This document shows, in pieces, positions 38,194 through 45,380 of a stretch of DNA of 64,000 nt. How positions within the stretch are numbered: the first letter of the stretch is position 1; each line of letters opens with the position of its first letter. This stretch comes from DATMNI01 sp963817515 (GTDB lineage Bacteria > Acidobacteriota > Terriglobia > Bryobacterales > Bryobacteraceae): positions 1 through 64,000 of the forward strand of contig CAWFPJ010000015.1 in the NCBI GenBank assembly GCA_963817515.1. Direction: 5' to 3'. The notes under the pieces were generated by a model. That model searched no databases. It was not told the DNA's origin and saw nothing but the letters and a program-made list of their open reading frames with translations. Made by a program: the position numbers and the translations under genes.

Positions 38194-39429
38194 ATGCTCG
38201 CTAAGGGTTCAGCGCCAGGATCTGCGCACAAACACGACGAACTGCTACGCCAGGTTGCGGACAGCGAGACGTTTCGAGCCGCCCCCACCATGCGTGCGCT
38301 GCTGCTCTATCTATGGGAGCATCAAGGCGAGCCGATCAGCGAGTATGCGATAGCCACTGAGGCGCTGGGGCGAAGTCCCGATTTCGATCCCAAGCTGGAC
38401 TCGACGGTTCGGGTTCAGATCGCGCGGCTCCGGACCAAACTGAAGGAATTCAACGAGGCGGGCGGCAGCGCATTCCCGTTACGGCTTTCCCTGCCCTTGG
38501 GCCGTCACGAACTGCATTGGGTCTATCAGCCGCCTCAGAAATCCATCGCGTCAACCCTGAGCGCTTTTCCGAAGCGGTATTTGTGGGGTGTAGGCCTGAC
38601 GGAGCTGGCCCTGGTGATTATCTGCATTGGTCTCCTCATAGAGATCCGCGGCCTAAAGGCGTCTCTGCCGGCCGCCGCCACTCCGCTGCCAAGATTCTGG
38701 CAGTCGTTTCTGATGGCCGGGAAACCCACGGTCATCGTGGTTCCGAGCCCGCTTTACTTCTTTTGGCCTTCACACCAGGTGTACGTCAGAGATCTCCAGA
38801 TATCGGATTTTCCAAACTGGCCCGCATCGCCCTTTCTCAAACAGACTGCCGGCGAATGGGGAACGCCGGAACTCTCCCAATCCTATGTCGGGGCCATGGA
38901 AATGAATGCGGGCATCAGACTCCTGCAGTATCTGGAAAAGGACGGCCAACAGGTTCGACTGACCGAGTCGCGCCGATTCCCGGCGGAGTCGTTTGCGGCC
39001 CAGAACACGATATTCCTCGGAATGCCGCGCACCGCGGGCTACCTGAACAAGATGTTGGAAAAGACCAATTTCTACATTGCCCAGGTGAATCCCGACGTAA
39101 TCCGGAACCGCAGTCCGAGGCCGGGAGAGCCGCTGGAATACCGGGAGGTTTCGTATTCCGCCGACCGCAGGGTGGCCCCGGCAATCGTCATCCTGCTGCC
39201 GGCCCGGCCTGAGCGTACGCGCATGCTGCTGCTGCTGGGTCGAAATCTTACCAGCCTGACCTCCATGCTGGTATCGCTTGAAAGTTTGAAACTTCTGGAC
39301 GAACAGTGGGCCAGAGGCGCATCCCCGGACGCTTGGGAAATGGTGATTCAAGCCGAGATATACCGTGATACCATCCTGAAAACTACTCCGGTGGCTTTTC
39401 GCGAAATTCCGGCAACGTTTTGGAAATGA
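38194..39429 (+). CDS. Winged-helix, single-TM regulator with extracytoplasmic domain (paralogue 1)
   Basis: 411 residues. Residues 15-105 are a winged-helix-like DNA-binding domain of the type seen at the N-terminus of many acidobacterial membrane regulators (FRAAPTMRALLLYLWEH, IATEALGRSPDFDP, DSTVRVQIARLRTKL). One membrane helix follows at about 130-150 (WGVGLTELALVIICIGLLIEI). The rest is extracytoplasmic (KPTVIVVPSPLYFFW, NAGIRLLQYLEKDGQQVRL, NTIFLGMPRTAGYLNKML). The layout is CadC-like: a one-component sensor that could bind DNA from the membrane. The same architecture, with alignable domains throughout, occurs at 41700-42851. It is divergent from the TonB receptor and coupled (ATGA) to the LamG gene. 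Confidence 0.75.
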   Translation: MLAKGSAPGSAHKHDELLRQVADSETFRAAPTMRALLLYLWEHQGEPISEYAIATEALGRSPDFDPKLDSTVRVQIARLRTKLKEFNEAGGSAFPLRLSLPLGRHELHWVYQPPQKSIASTLSAFPKRYLWGVGLTELALVIICIGLLIEIRGLKASLPAAATPLPRFWQSFLMAGKPTVIVVPSPLYFFWPSHQVYVRDLQISDFPNWPASPFLKQTAGEWGTPELSQSYVGAMEMNAGIRLLQYLEKDGQQVRLTESRRFPAESFAAQNTIFLGMPRTAGYLNKMLEKTNFYIAQVNPDVIRNRSPRPGEPLEYREVSYSADRRVAPAIVILLPARPERTRMLLLLGRNLTSLTSMLVSLESLKLLDEQWARGASPDAWEMVIQAEIYRDTILKTTPVAFREIPATFWK

Positions 39430-40109
39430 AAATGAGAACCAACATCCTGAGAAAGTCCGTGGCGGGCCTGATGATGATGCAGGGAGCCTTGATCCACGCG
39501 CAGGAGGTTTGGACCTTCGATCGCATCGACAACATCGGCGGCCATCCTACCACGGTCTTGGGGCACCCGCGCGTCATTGACACGCCTCTCGGTAAGGCTG
39601 TCGAGTTCAACGGTGTGGACGATGGCCTGCAGCTTGATGTCCACCCGCTGGCCGGCGCCGAGGCTTTCACATGGGAAGCCATCTTCCGCCCGGACGGCGG
39701 CAATGCCGAACAACGTTGGTTTCATCTGGAAGAAAATCCGGCCAGCGGCTCGGATGCCAACAACCGGATGCTGTTTGAGATTCGCGTGATCGATGGCCGC
39801 TGGTGTCTGGACGCGTTCAATAAGTCGGGTCCGGTTCAGAAGGCATTGCTCAATCGCAGCAGCCTGCGCGCGCTTGGCGCCTGGTTTCACGTGGCCGCGG
39901 TCTACGATGGCACCGAATTCAGAAGCTACATTGATGGCGTACAGGACGGCGCCGCCCAGATCCATCTGGCGCCGCAAGGCCCGGGCCGTACATCGGTCGG
40001 AGTGCGAATGAACAAACTGTTTTATTTTAAGGGGGCCATCCGCATGGCCCGTTTCACGCGGCGCGCGCTGGCGCCGGCGGAGTTCCTGAAGTCTCCCACA
40101 AAACCCTAG
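39426..40109 (+). CDS. Secreted LamG-like (concanavalin A-fold) protein
   Basis: 227 residues. ATG 39426 overlaps the regulator stop (ATGA), and a second ATG lies at 39432. A leader (SVAGLMMMQGALIHA) precedes a single LamG/jelly-roll domain (GKAVEFNGVDDGLQLDVHP, FTWEAIFRPDGGNAEQR, AWFHVAAVYDGTEFRSYIDG, GAIRMARFTRRALAPAEFL). It is probably a carbohydrate-binding lectin without catalytic residues of its own. It sits between the regulator and the creatininase-like gene. Confidence 0.82.
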   Translation: MKMRTNILRKSVAGLMMMQGALIHAQEVWTFDRIDNIGGHPTTVLGHPRVIDTPLGKAVEFNGVDDGLQLDVHPLAGAEAFTWEAIFRPDGGNAEQRWFHLEENPASGSDANNRMLFEIRVIDGRWCLDAFNKSGPVQKALLNRSSLRALGAWFHVAAVYDGTEFRSYIDGVQDGAAQIHLAPQGPGRTSVGVRMNKLFYFKGAIRMARFTRRALAPAEFLKSPTKP

Positions 40110-40127
40110 TGCTGGAAAGAGGATCAG

Positions 40128-41078
40128 ATGCTGAGAGAGATTCGATTGAAGACGATGTGGCTAGCCGCAGTGGGGCTCGCCTGCTGCATGATGCAAACGG
40201 CTCCTTTGCAGGGCCAGGTTCGCAAGCTGCACACCCGCGATATGACCCGGCTCAGCCAGATTCAGGTAGCGGACTACCTGAAACGAAGCGACATCATCTT
40301 TATACCCCTGGGCGCTGTTGAAACCAATGGAATCATGCCGAGCGATCGCGATTACGTTTCGCCGCTGGCGTATGCCATGGCGATGGCCGACGAGTTGGAC
40401 GCGCTGTACATGCCGGGACTGATTTGGTCTTACCCGGGCACCACTCTGATCGCCCAGGCGACAGTCAATATTTCGCCGACGCAAGGAGTTGATTTTCTCA
40501 GGGCCGTGGCGCAATCCCTTCTGCGGCAGGGCTTCCGGCGGCAGGTCTACCTTTCGTCGGGTCAGGGGCCGGCGCCGCTAACGGGCGGCACACTGGTCCG
40601 CGAATTCTTTGACGAGGAGCATGTCCCGCTCCTGTACATCGACATGGACACTTATCTGCCCAAGCTGAAGCTTGCCCCCGACGCCAGGAGCAAGGCCCTC
40701 TATGGCGCGCATTACATAACCGGAAGGATTATCGATCTCCCCCTCAAGGGCGATTACGGCGAGGCCGAATCGAAGGCCGCCGGCGCGATTCCGGACAACA
40801 CCGGGCTCGCCGGCTTGTCCAAACTAGGCTATGGCGGCAGCCTGGCTCTGGGATCGTGGGTTCCCGACGTGATGGCACACGGCGGTGGAAGGGAGCCGGC
40901 GCTGCCCGCCACCGCGGCTGAGCGCGAAGAATGGGGAAAGCAAGGCCAGGCGCAGCTCATCGCCATCGTCAAGCAGATGCACCTTCGGGAAGCGATGGAC
41001 GACTTGAAAAAACACGACGACTTTACGAACAAGGTGCTGGTTCCGAAATACGGAAAGATACTGCCCGGTTCACACTGA
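40128..41078 (+). CDS. Creatininase-family protein, exported, with altered metal site
   Basis: 316 residues with an N-terminal hydrophobic leader (MWLAAVGLACCMMQTAPLQGQ). The creatininase core is visible: IFIPLGAVETNGIMPSDRDY (family norm: Gly-x-x-Glu-x-His-Gly), ALYMPGLIWSYPGTTL, VYLSSGQGPAPLTGGTLVREFF (norm: Asn-Gly-His-Gly) and GVDF. The first metal-binding His is Asn, and the second motif has Gln instead of His. The di-metal amidohydrolase site may therefore be incomplete. The substrate is unknown. It is the third gene of a regulator, LamG, creatininase cassette. Confidence 0.75.
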   Translation: MLREIRLKTMWLAAVGLACCMMQTAPLQGQVRKLHTRDMTRLSQIQVADYLKRSDIIFIPLGAVETNGIMPSDRDYVSPLAYAMAMADELDALYMPGLIWSYPGTTLIAQATVNISPTQGVDFLRAVAQSLLRQGFRRQVYLSSGQGPAPLTGGTLVREFFDEEHVPLLYIDMDTYLPKLKLAPDARSKALYGAHYITGRIIDLPLKGDYGEAESKAAGAIPDNTGLAGLSKLGYGGSLALGSWVPDVMAHGGGREPALPATAAEREEWGKQGQAQLIAIVKQMHLREAMDDLKKHDDFTNKVLVPKYGKILPGSH

Positions 41079-41103
41079 TTCGATTCGCACTGATTCGATT
41101 CGG
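41074..41103. repeat. 15-bp tandem duplication at the creatininase gene end
   Basis: CACTGATTCGATTCG occurs twice in a row (41074-41088 and 41089-41103). The first unit contains the stop codon (TGA 41076-41078). Confidence 0.8.
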
Positions 41104-41178
41104 TAGCGCCGGCAATCTTGTTGCCGGTCTTTGGCGGATCCGAATAACCCACCGGCAACAAGATTGCCGGCGCTACCG
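41101..41178. repeat. Perfect 28-bp inverted repeat with 22-base loop
   Basis: Bases 41101-41128 are an exact reverse complement of 41151-41178. It lies between the convergent creatininase-like and RidA genes. The arms contain their own GCCGGCAA and TTGCCGGT sub-motifs. There is no U-tract, so a MITE- or REP-like element is more likely than a simple terminator, though a transcript would fold into a very stable stem. Confidence 0.9.
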
Positions 41179-41199
41179 GGCGAAACCGCCTGCGCCACC
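41179..41199 (-). repeat. Dispersed repeat family C, copy 2
   Basis: An exact 21-base reverse-complement match to 6038-6058. It directly abuts the 28-bp inverted repeat. Confidence 0.7.
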
Positions 41200-41212
41200 T
41201 CGACTGGCATTT

Positions 41213-41677
41213 TCAGAGATAGGCGATCACATCGATTTCGACCAGCGAATTTCCCGGAATCCCACCGGCGGCCGCAATCGTGGTGCGCACCGGAGGCTCG
41301 TCGCCGAAGCTGCCGTCGTAGACCGAGTTCATGGCGGCGTAGTCTTTGAGATCGTTCAGATAGACGTTGACCTTGAGGACCTTGTCCATCGATGAACCCG
41401 CGGCCTCAAGCTGCCGTTTGATCGAATCCAGAACGCCCTTGGTGTGCACCTTGATGTCGCCCTCCTGATGGTAGCCAACACCGGCAATGAAGATCAGGTT
41501 GCCGTACGCTACCGTGCTGTTGAACCGCCTCTCGGGCTTGTCAGGCTTCTTGCCGTTGGGGTAGATCACTCGCTTGGTGAGTTTCTCCTGGGCTTCGGCG
41601 GGAGCCGCGGCCACGGTTACGGCGGCGGCCGCAGCCACTCCGCCTCCAAGGAACTTCCGTCGATTTGTTGTTTTCAT
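41213..41677 (-). CDS. RidA-family protein with Tat signal
   Basis: 154 residues from ATG 41677. The leader MKTTNRRKFLGGGVAAAAAV carries a twin-arginine motif and is followed by a complete RidA (YjgF/YER057c/UK114) fold of about 115 residues (KVLKVNVYLNDLKDYAAMN). The active-site Arg in PPVRTTIAAAG and the Glu in SLVEIDVIAYL are conserved. RidA proteins normally hydrolyse reactive enamines and imines in the cytoplasm, and an exported version is atypical. The longer open frame upstream overlaps the neighbouring regulator and is not used. Confidence 0.87.
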   Translation of the reverse strand: MKTTNRRKFLGGGVAAAAAVTVAAAPAEAQEKLTKRVIYPNGKKPDKPERRFNSTVAYGNLIFIAGVGYHQEGDIKVHTKGVLDSIKRQLEAAGSSMDKVLKVNVYLNDLKDYAAMNSVYDGSFGDEPPVRTTIAAAGGIPGNSLVEIDVIAYL

Positions 41678-41699
41678 TGGGCGATTATATCGCGAAGCG

Positions 41700-42851
41700 C
41701 TACGGGATGCGCACAGCAACCGGTACCGGCCCTTCAGGGATCCCGTCGTTAACAGTGACGCCGACCAGCACGTGGAAACTCTCGGGAAAAGGGGAGGATG
41801 GCGGCGGCCACTTGAGCCGCGACAGGAAGCGTTCATCGGTGGCGGCTTCCGCCGCCGCGTGGGTGCCCTGGCTGTGCTTGCCAAAGAGGAACAGCACCCA
41901 GCGGCCCGTCAGGGGATGTTTGCGAAGAGCCACGATGGCGCGGTCTCGGGTGAGCTGGCCGGTCTTGCTGTCGAAGGCGGTGGCATATTGTTGCGACTGA
42001 CTGGGATCCAACAGATCCTCCCGGGTCGCGCTCAGGCTGAGGTCTTCCCCCAGACGCCGCGTCCAGACATTGACCTGTTTGCCGCCCAGCAGAACCAGGT
42101 TGTACCGCGTGAGGTCGTCGGCATTCACCATACGGCTCTGCTTCACAATCAGGGTCTTCCCGGCAGACCGGAAAAGACTGGTGATCAGATGAATGGCCAC
42201 CGCTTCGCCCATCCCCGTGTACTGGTCGGGGCAGGGGTCGGCCTCACCGGCGACGCGCGTCTTTTGCTCCGCGCAGCCGCCCACATCGGGGTTGCTCACC
42301 ACCAGCACGGTGGGCACATCGGAATCCAAGAACCGCTTCCACAGACCGGCCAGCGGCGGGCTCAACACACCGGCGGTCACATGTTCGGCGGCCAAAGCCG
42401 TACTGCGGACCAGCAACCGCCGCTCATGATCTGCGGCATACAGGAGGGCCGCACAGGCCAGCGCGGTTCCTGCCAGCATAACCCATGCAGCGCGGATAGA
42501 AGGCGGACGCCGCGCAGGGACTGCCTGGACGATGGCCGTAAAGACCGGCGCGTAACTCCCCACCGGAATATCCAGAATCACGAGGCTCGATTTGCCCTCG
42601 TTTTGGTAGTACTCCCGCAGCCGCCGGCGAACCTCGCGCGCCTGAACCCGCACCAGCGAATCCTCACTCGGCTCGAAATCCGGGCCTTTTCCGAAGGCCT
42701 CGGTCGCGATCACGAACTCGTTGATGTCGGCGGAACGGTTATGGAAGTGGTAGTCGCAGATCAATTGCAGGAAGCGCTGCAGCTTCGGCGCCCGCCGGAA
42801 TTGCGGCGAATGGAGAACCCGTTGAACCTCTTGCTTCTGATCTTCCACCAA
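41700..42851 (-). CDS. Winged-helix, single-TM regulator with extracytoplasmic domain (paralogue 2)
   Basis: 383 residues, GTG start at 42851. The N-terminal domain aligns with paralogue 1 (FRRAPKLQRFLQLICDY, FVIATEAFGKGPDFEP, DSLVRVQAREVRRRLREYY) and closes with LDIPVGSYAPVF. One TM helix lies near 115-135 (AAWVMLAGTALACAALLYAA). The extracytoplasmic part also aligns (LWKRFLDSDVPTVLVVSNP, GEAVAIHLITSLFRSAGKT, NLVLLGGKQVNVWTRRLGE). It adds a disulfide-capable segment GGCAEQKTRVAGEADPC. It is probably a membrane-bound transcription regulator; its ligand and target are unknown. It is followed, 22 bases on, by the RidA gene. Confidence 0.75.
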   Translation of the reverse strand: MVEDQKQEVQRVLHSPQFRRAPKLQRFLQLICDYHFHNRSADINEFVIATEAFGKGPDFEPSEDSLVRVQAREVRRRLREYYQNEGKSSLVILDIPVGSYAPVFTAIVQAVPARRPPSIRAAWVMLAGTALACAALLYAADHERRLLVRSTALAAEHVTAGVLSPPLAGLWKRFLDSDVPTVLVVSNPDVGGCAEQKTRVAGEADPCPDQYTGMGEAVAIHLITSLFRSAGKTLIVKQSRMVNADDLTRYNLVLLGGKQVNVWTRRLGEDLSLSATREDLLDPSQSQQYATAFDSKTGQLTRDRAIVALRKHPLTGRWVLFLFGKHSQGTHAAAEAATDERFLSRLKWPPPSSPFPESFHVLVGVTVNDGIPEGPVPVAVRIP

Positions 42852-43079
42852 AATTCCCCAATCTCCGGAATTAACACTGTTATTAACAGGAGCTATTTAA
42901 CAGGAGCCGGGCGAATCGTCTTTTTGGTCTTCTATCTTGGCAAGGAAGACCGTGGATGTCAACCCGGGACTGACCCCACTCAATTTGCGGCTGTGATTGA
43001 CAAGCTTAACCTTGACAGCGGCCCCTGCAACGCGGGACCCTTTCTGAAAGTTCAAAGCGTGGTGAGGAGGGGGAATGTT
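42852..43079. other. Divergent intergenic region between the two regulators
   Basis: 228 bases without a gene. It includes TTAACACTGTTATTAACAGG (42872-42891), a dyad around TGTTA/TAACA that could be an operator, and GTCAACCCGGGACTGACCCC (42959-42978), which recalls sequences near REP-type elements. The CusR-like start has a GAGGAGGGGGA ribosome site about 8 bases upstream. Confidence 0.4.
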
Positions 43080-43733
43080 ATGAGAATCCTGTTGGTGGGG
43101 GATGAGACCCAAACTGCCCAGTACCTCCGAAAGGGCCTGGTGGAGAGTGGGTTTGCCGTAGACGTTACGCAGCCGGACGCCGAACGGCTCGACTCAACCA
43201 ATCGGGGGCTATACGATCTCTTGGTCTGTGACGTGGTGCCAGGCTGGCCGAGGCTTTCCGAACTCCGCCGCGCGGGTCAGAAGGCGCCCGTCCTCTTCCT
43301 GGCGAACCGCGATACCGCGCCGCCGCGAGCCGATTGCCATGCCATCGACAACTACCTGATCAAACCGTTCGCATTCTCGGACTTTCTGACCCGTGTGCAG
43401 GGACTGCTCCGGTGGGGAGCCGACCGAAACCCCATGACGCTGCGAATTGCCGACCTCGAACTGGACCTGATTCGCCACCGCTCGGAGCGCGCCGGGCGCC
43501 GTCTGGACTTAACGCCCAAGGAGTTTTTGCTGCTGTCTTTGCTGATGCGAAGAGCCGGCGAAGTGCTTTCCAGAACCCTCATCGCAGATCAGATCTGGGA
43601 AATCAATTTCGAAAGCAACACCAACTTCGTGGACGTTCATATACGCAGACTGCGCTCCAAGGTGGACGACCCGTTCCCCCGAAAGCTCATCCACACCGTG
43701 CGCGGGATGGGGTACATCCTGGAGGAGCGCTGA
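43080..43733 (+). CDS. OmpR-family response regulator, CusR-like, with atypical receiver
   Basis: 217 residues from ATG 43080; the reading frame is open far upstream but only antisense to paralogue 2. The receiver domain (1-115) keeps the phospho-acceptor region DLLVCDVV and the Lys in NYLIKPFAF. However, beta-1 reads LLVGDE (one acidic residue fewer), and the conserved Thr/Ser before alpha-4 is missing (VLFLANRDTAPP). The output is an OmpR winged helix (LTPKEFLLLSLLMRRAGEVL, SNTNFVDVHIRRLRSKVDD, IHTVRGMGYILEE). It is most similar to heavy-metal regulators of the CusR type. No histidine kinase gene is adjacent. Confidence 0.87.
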   Translation: MRILLVGDETQTAQYLRKGLVESGFAVDVTQPDAERLDSTNRGLYDLLVCDVVPGWPRLSELRRAGQKAPVLFLANRDTAPPRADCHAIDNYLIKPFAFSDFLTRVQGLLRWGADRNPMTLRIADLELDLIRHRSERAGRRLDLTPKEFLLLSLLMRRAGEVLSRTLIADQIWEINFESNTNFVDVHIRRLRSKVDDPFPRKLIHTVRGMGYILEER

Positions 43734-43745
43734 CGCTGACGGGAA

Positions 43746-45380
43746 TCAAGGTTGCGGTTCTTCGATGACCACCACACGGTCGGCCGAAACATCGCGCAGC
43801 ACTTGATGGACTCCCGAAGGCCATTCGATTTCGATGCGGTCCACGCGCGCCGCCGCTCCCAGGCCGAAGTGAAGGCGCAGGTCATTTTGTGAAAGGTAAC
43901 TGCCGCCGCTGCGAACCTCATCGAACTGCGTGCGTGCCCCGGCGGTTAGCTTAACGCGGGCTCCCAGCGCGCTGCGGTTCGAGCGCTTGCCGGTCAGCCT
44001 GAGCAGCACCCAATGGTTCGGCGGGCGGGAGGTCTGTTTGAGAAGCGACGGCGGTTCGTTCTGATTGTTGATCAATACTTCGATAAGGCCGTCGTTGTCG
44101 TAATCGCCGAAGGCCGCGCCCCGGGCGGAATGGCGTTCCAGCACGCCCGCGCCGGCGTTCTCAGAGATGTCCACGAATCTGCCATCGCCCGAATTCCTGT
44201 ATAGGATGGCGCGGTCCTTGTAGCGAATATCGATCCCCAACCGCTCGATTTCCGGGAATACGTGCCCGTTCACCAGCAGAATATCCTTCCAGCCATCGTT
44301 ATCGAAATCGAAGAAGCCGCAGCCCCAGCCGACAAAGCGCGTGTTGCGCGACAGGCCGGCGGAAACCGTGGCATCATCGAACTCGCCGCGGCCCCGGTTG
44401 CGATACAGGGTCTCGCGCTCGTCGGAAAAATTGCTGCGGAAAACATCCAGCCAGCCATCGCCGTCATAGTCGGCTGCGGCGGCACCCATGCCGGACATGG
44501 CTTTGCCGTTTTCATCGAAGGCCACGCCGCGCAGCACCGCCTCTTCGGTGAACTTCCCGCCACCCTGATTGATGTAGAGCAGCGAAGGCGTCTGGTCGCA
44601 GGCCACGAAGATGTCCACCAGGCCGTCATTGTTGAAGTCGCCGGTCAGCACGCCCAGCGAGTAGTTTTGGTCCGGGCCGGCAATGCCGGAGATGCGCGAA
44701 ACGTCGGTGAATGTGCCGTCCCCATTGTTGTGATACAGGATGTTCCGGTCGAACGGCAGGCCGCGCGGACCGCAACTGACGGGCAAGCCGCGATACCAGC
44801 AGTAAGAGTTCTCACCGGGCTTGGGAGTCGTCTGCGGATCGAACTTCAGGTAGTTGGCGATGAACAGGTCGGCGTGCCCGTCTTTGTCGTAATCCAAAAA
44901 TGCGCAGCCGGTGTTGTAGCGAACTCGGTCCTGCTTGAGCCCCGCACGTTCGGTCACATCCTCAAAGCGGCGGCCGCCGGCGTTGCGGTAGAGGTGATTC
45001 TGGCCCCAGTACGTGACCAGCAGATCCGTGAAACCGTCGTTATCGTAGTCAGCAGCGCAAACCCCCTGCCCCCACCCGGACACGCCGCCGAGCCCCATCT
45101 TCACAGTGACGTCGGTGAACCGTCCCTTGCCTTCGTTGTGATAGAGCCGGCTGAGTCCACCTTCGCCCGACACCAGGAAAATATCCAACAGGCCGTCATT
45201 ATCGTAGTCGAGAAAGGCCGCGCCGCTGCCGGTAGTTTCCAGGATGAACCGCTTTTGCTTTTCACCGCCGTTGGGAAATGGTTTCGTCAGGCCGGCGCCG
45301 GCAGCCACATTTTGGAACTGCACGCTATAAGTCCCGCCCGCGAACCAGAGCAGGCCGGAAATTACGGCGAGCCATCTCAC
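43746..45380 (-). CDS. CRTAC1 family protein (FG-GAP/VCBS repeats plus ASPIC/UnbV)
   Basis: 544 residues with signal peptide (RWLAVISGLLWFAGGTYS). Integrin-like FG-GAP repeats carry calcium-binding DxDxDG boxes (FLDYDNDGLLDIF, AADYDNDGFTDLL, FLDYDKDGHADLF, DFNNDGLVDIF, DYDGDGWLDVF, FFDFDNDGWKDIL, GDYDNDGLIEVL). The C-terminus is an ASPIC/UnbV domain (SALGARVKLTAGARTQFDEV, SGGSYLSQNDLRLHFGLG). It is probably a cell-surface or periplasmic seven-bladed propeller. It overlaps the upstream TPR gene by four bases, and TPR-CRTAC1 pairs are common in acidobacteria. Confidence 0.9.
   Translation of the reverse strand: MRWLAVISGLLWFAGGTYSVQFQNVAAGAGLTKPFPNGGEKQKRFILETTGSGAAFLDYDNDGLLDIFLVSGEGGLSRLYHNEGKGRFTDVTVKMGLGGVSGWGQGVCAADYDNDGFTDLLVTYWGQNHLYRNAGGRRFEDVTERAGLKQDRVRYNTGCAFLDYDKDGHADLFIANYLKFDPQTTPKPGENSYCWYRGLPVSCGPRGLPFDRNILYHNNGDGTFTDVSRISGIAGPDQNYSLGVLTGDFNNDGLVDIFVACDQTPSLLYINQGGGKFTEEAVLRGVAFDENGKAMSGMGAAAADYDGDGWLDVFRSNFSDERETLYRNRGRGEFDDATVSAGLSRNTRFVGWGCGFFDFDNDGWKDILLVNGHVFPEIERLGIDIRYKDRAILYRNSGDGRFVDISENAGAGVLERHSARGAAFGDYDNDGLIEVLINNQNEPPSLLKQTSRPPNHWVLLRLTGKRSNRSALGARVKLTAGARTQFDEVRSGGSYLSQNDLRLHFGLGAAARVDRIEIEWPSGVHQVLRDVSADRVVVIEEPQP

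Noticed and set aside
42959..42978. Possible transposon end near GTCAACCCGGGACTGACCCC
   Set aside because: No second end, no transposase and no duplication could be seen; the resemblance is too weak to call.
41574..43079. N-terminal extension of the CusR-like frame
   Set aside because: It is antisense to the paralogue 2 regulator, and the receiver starts cleanly at ATG 43080 with a ribosome site.
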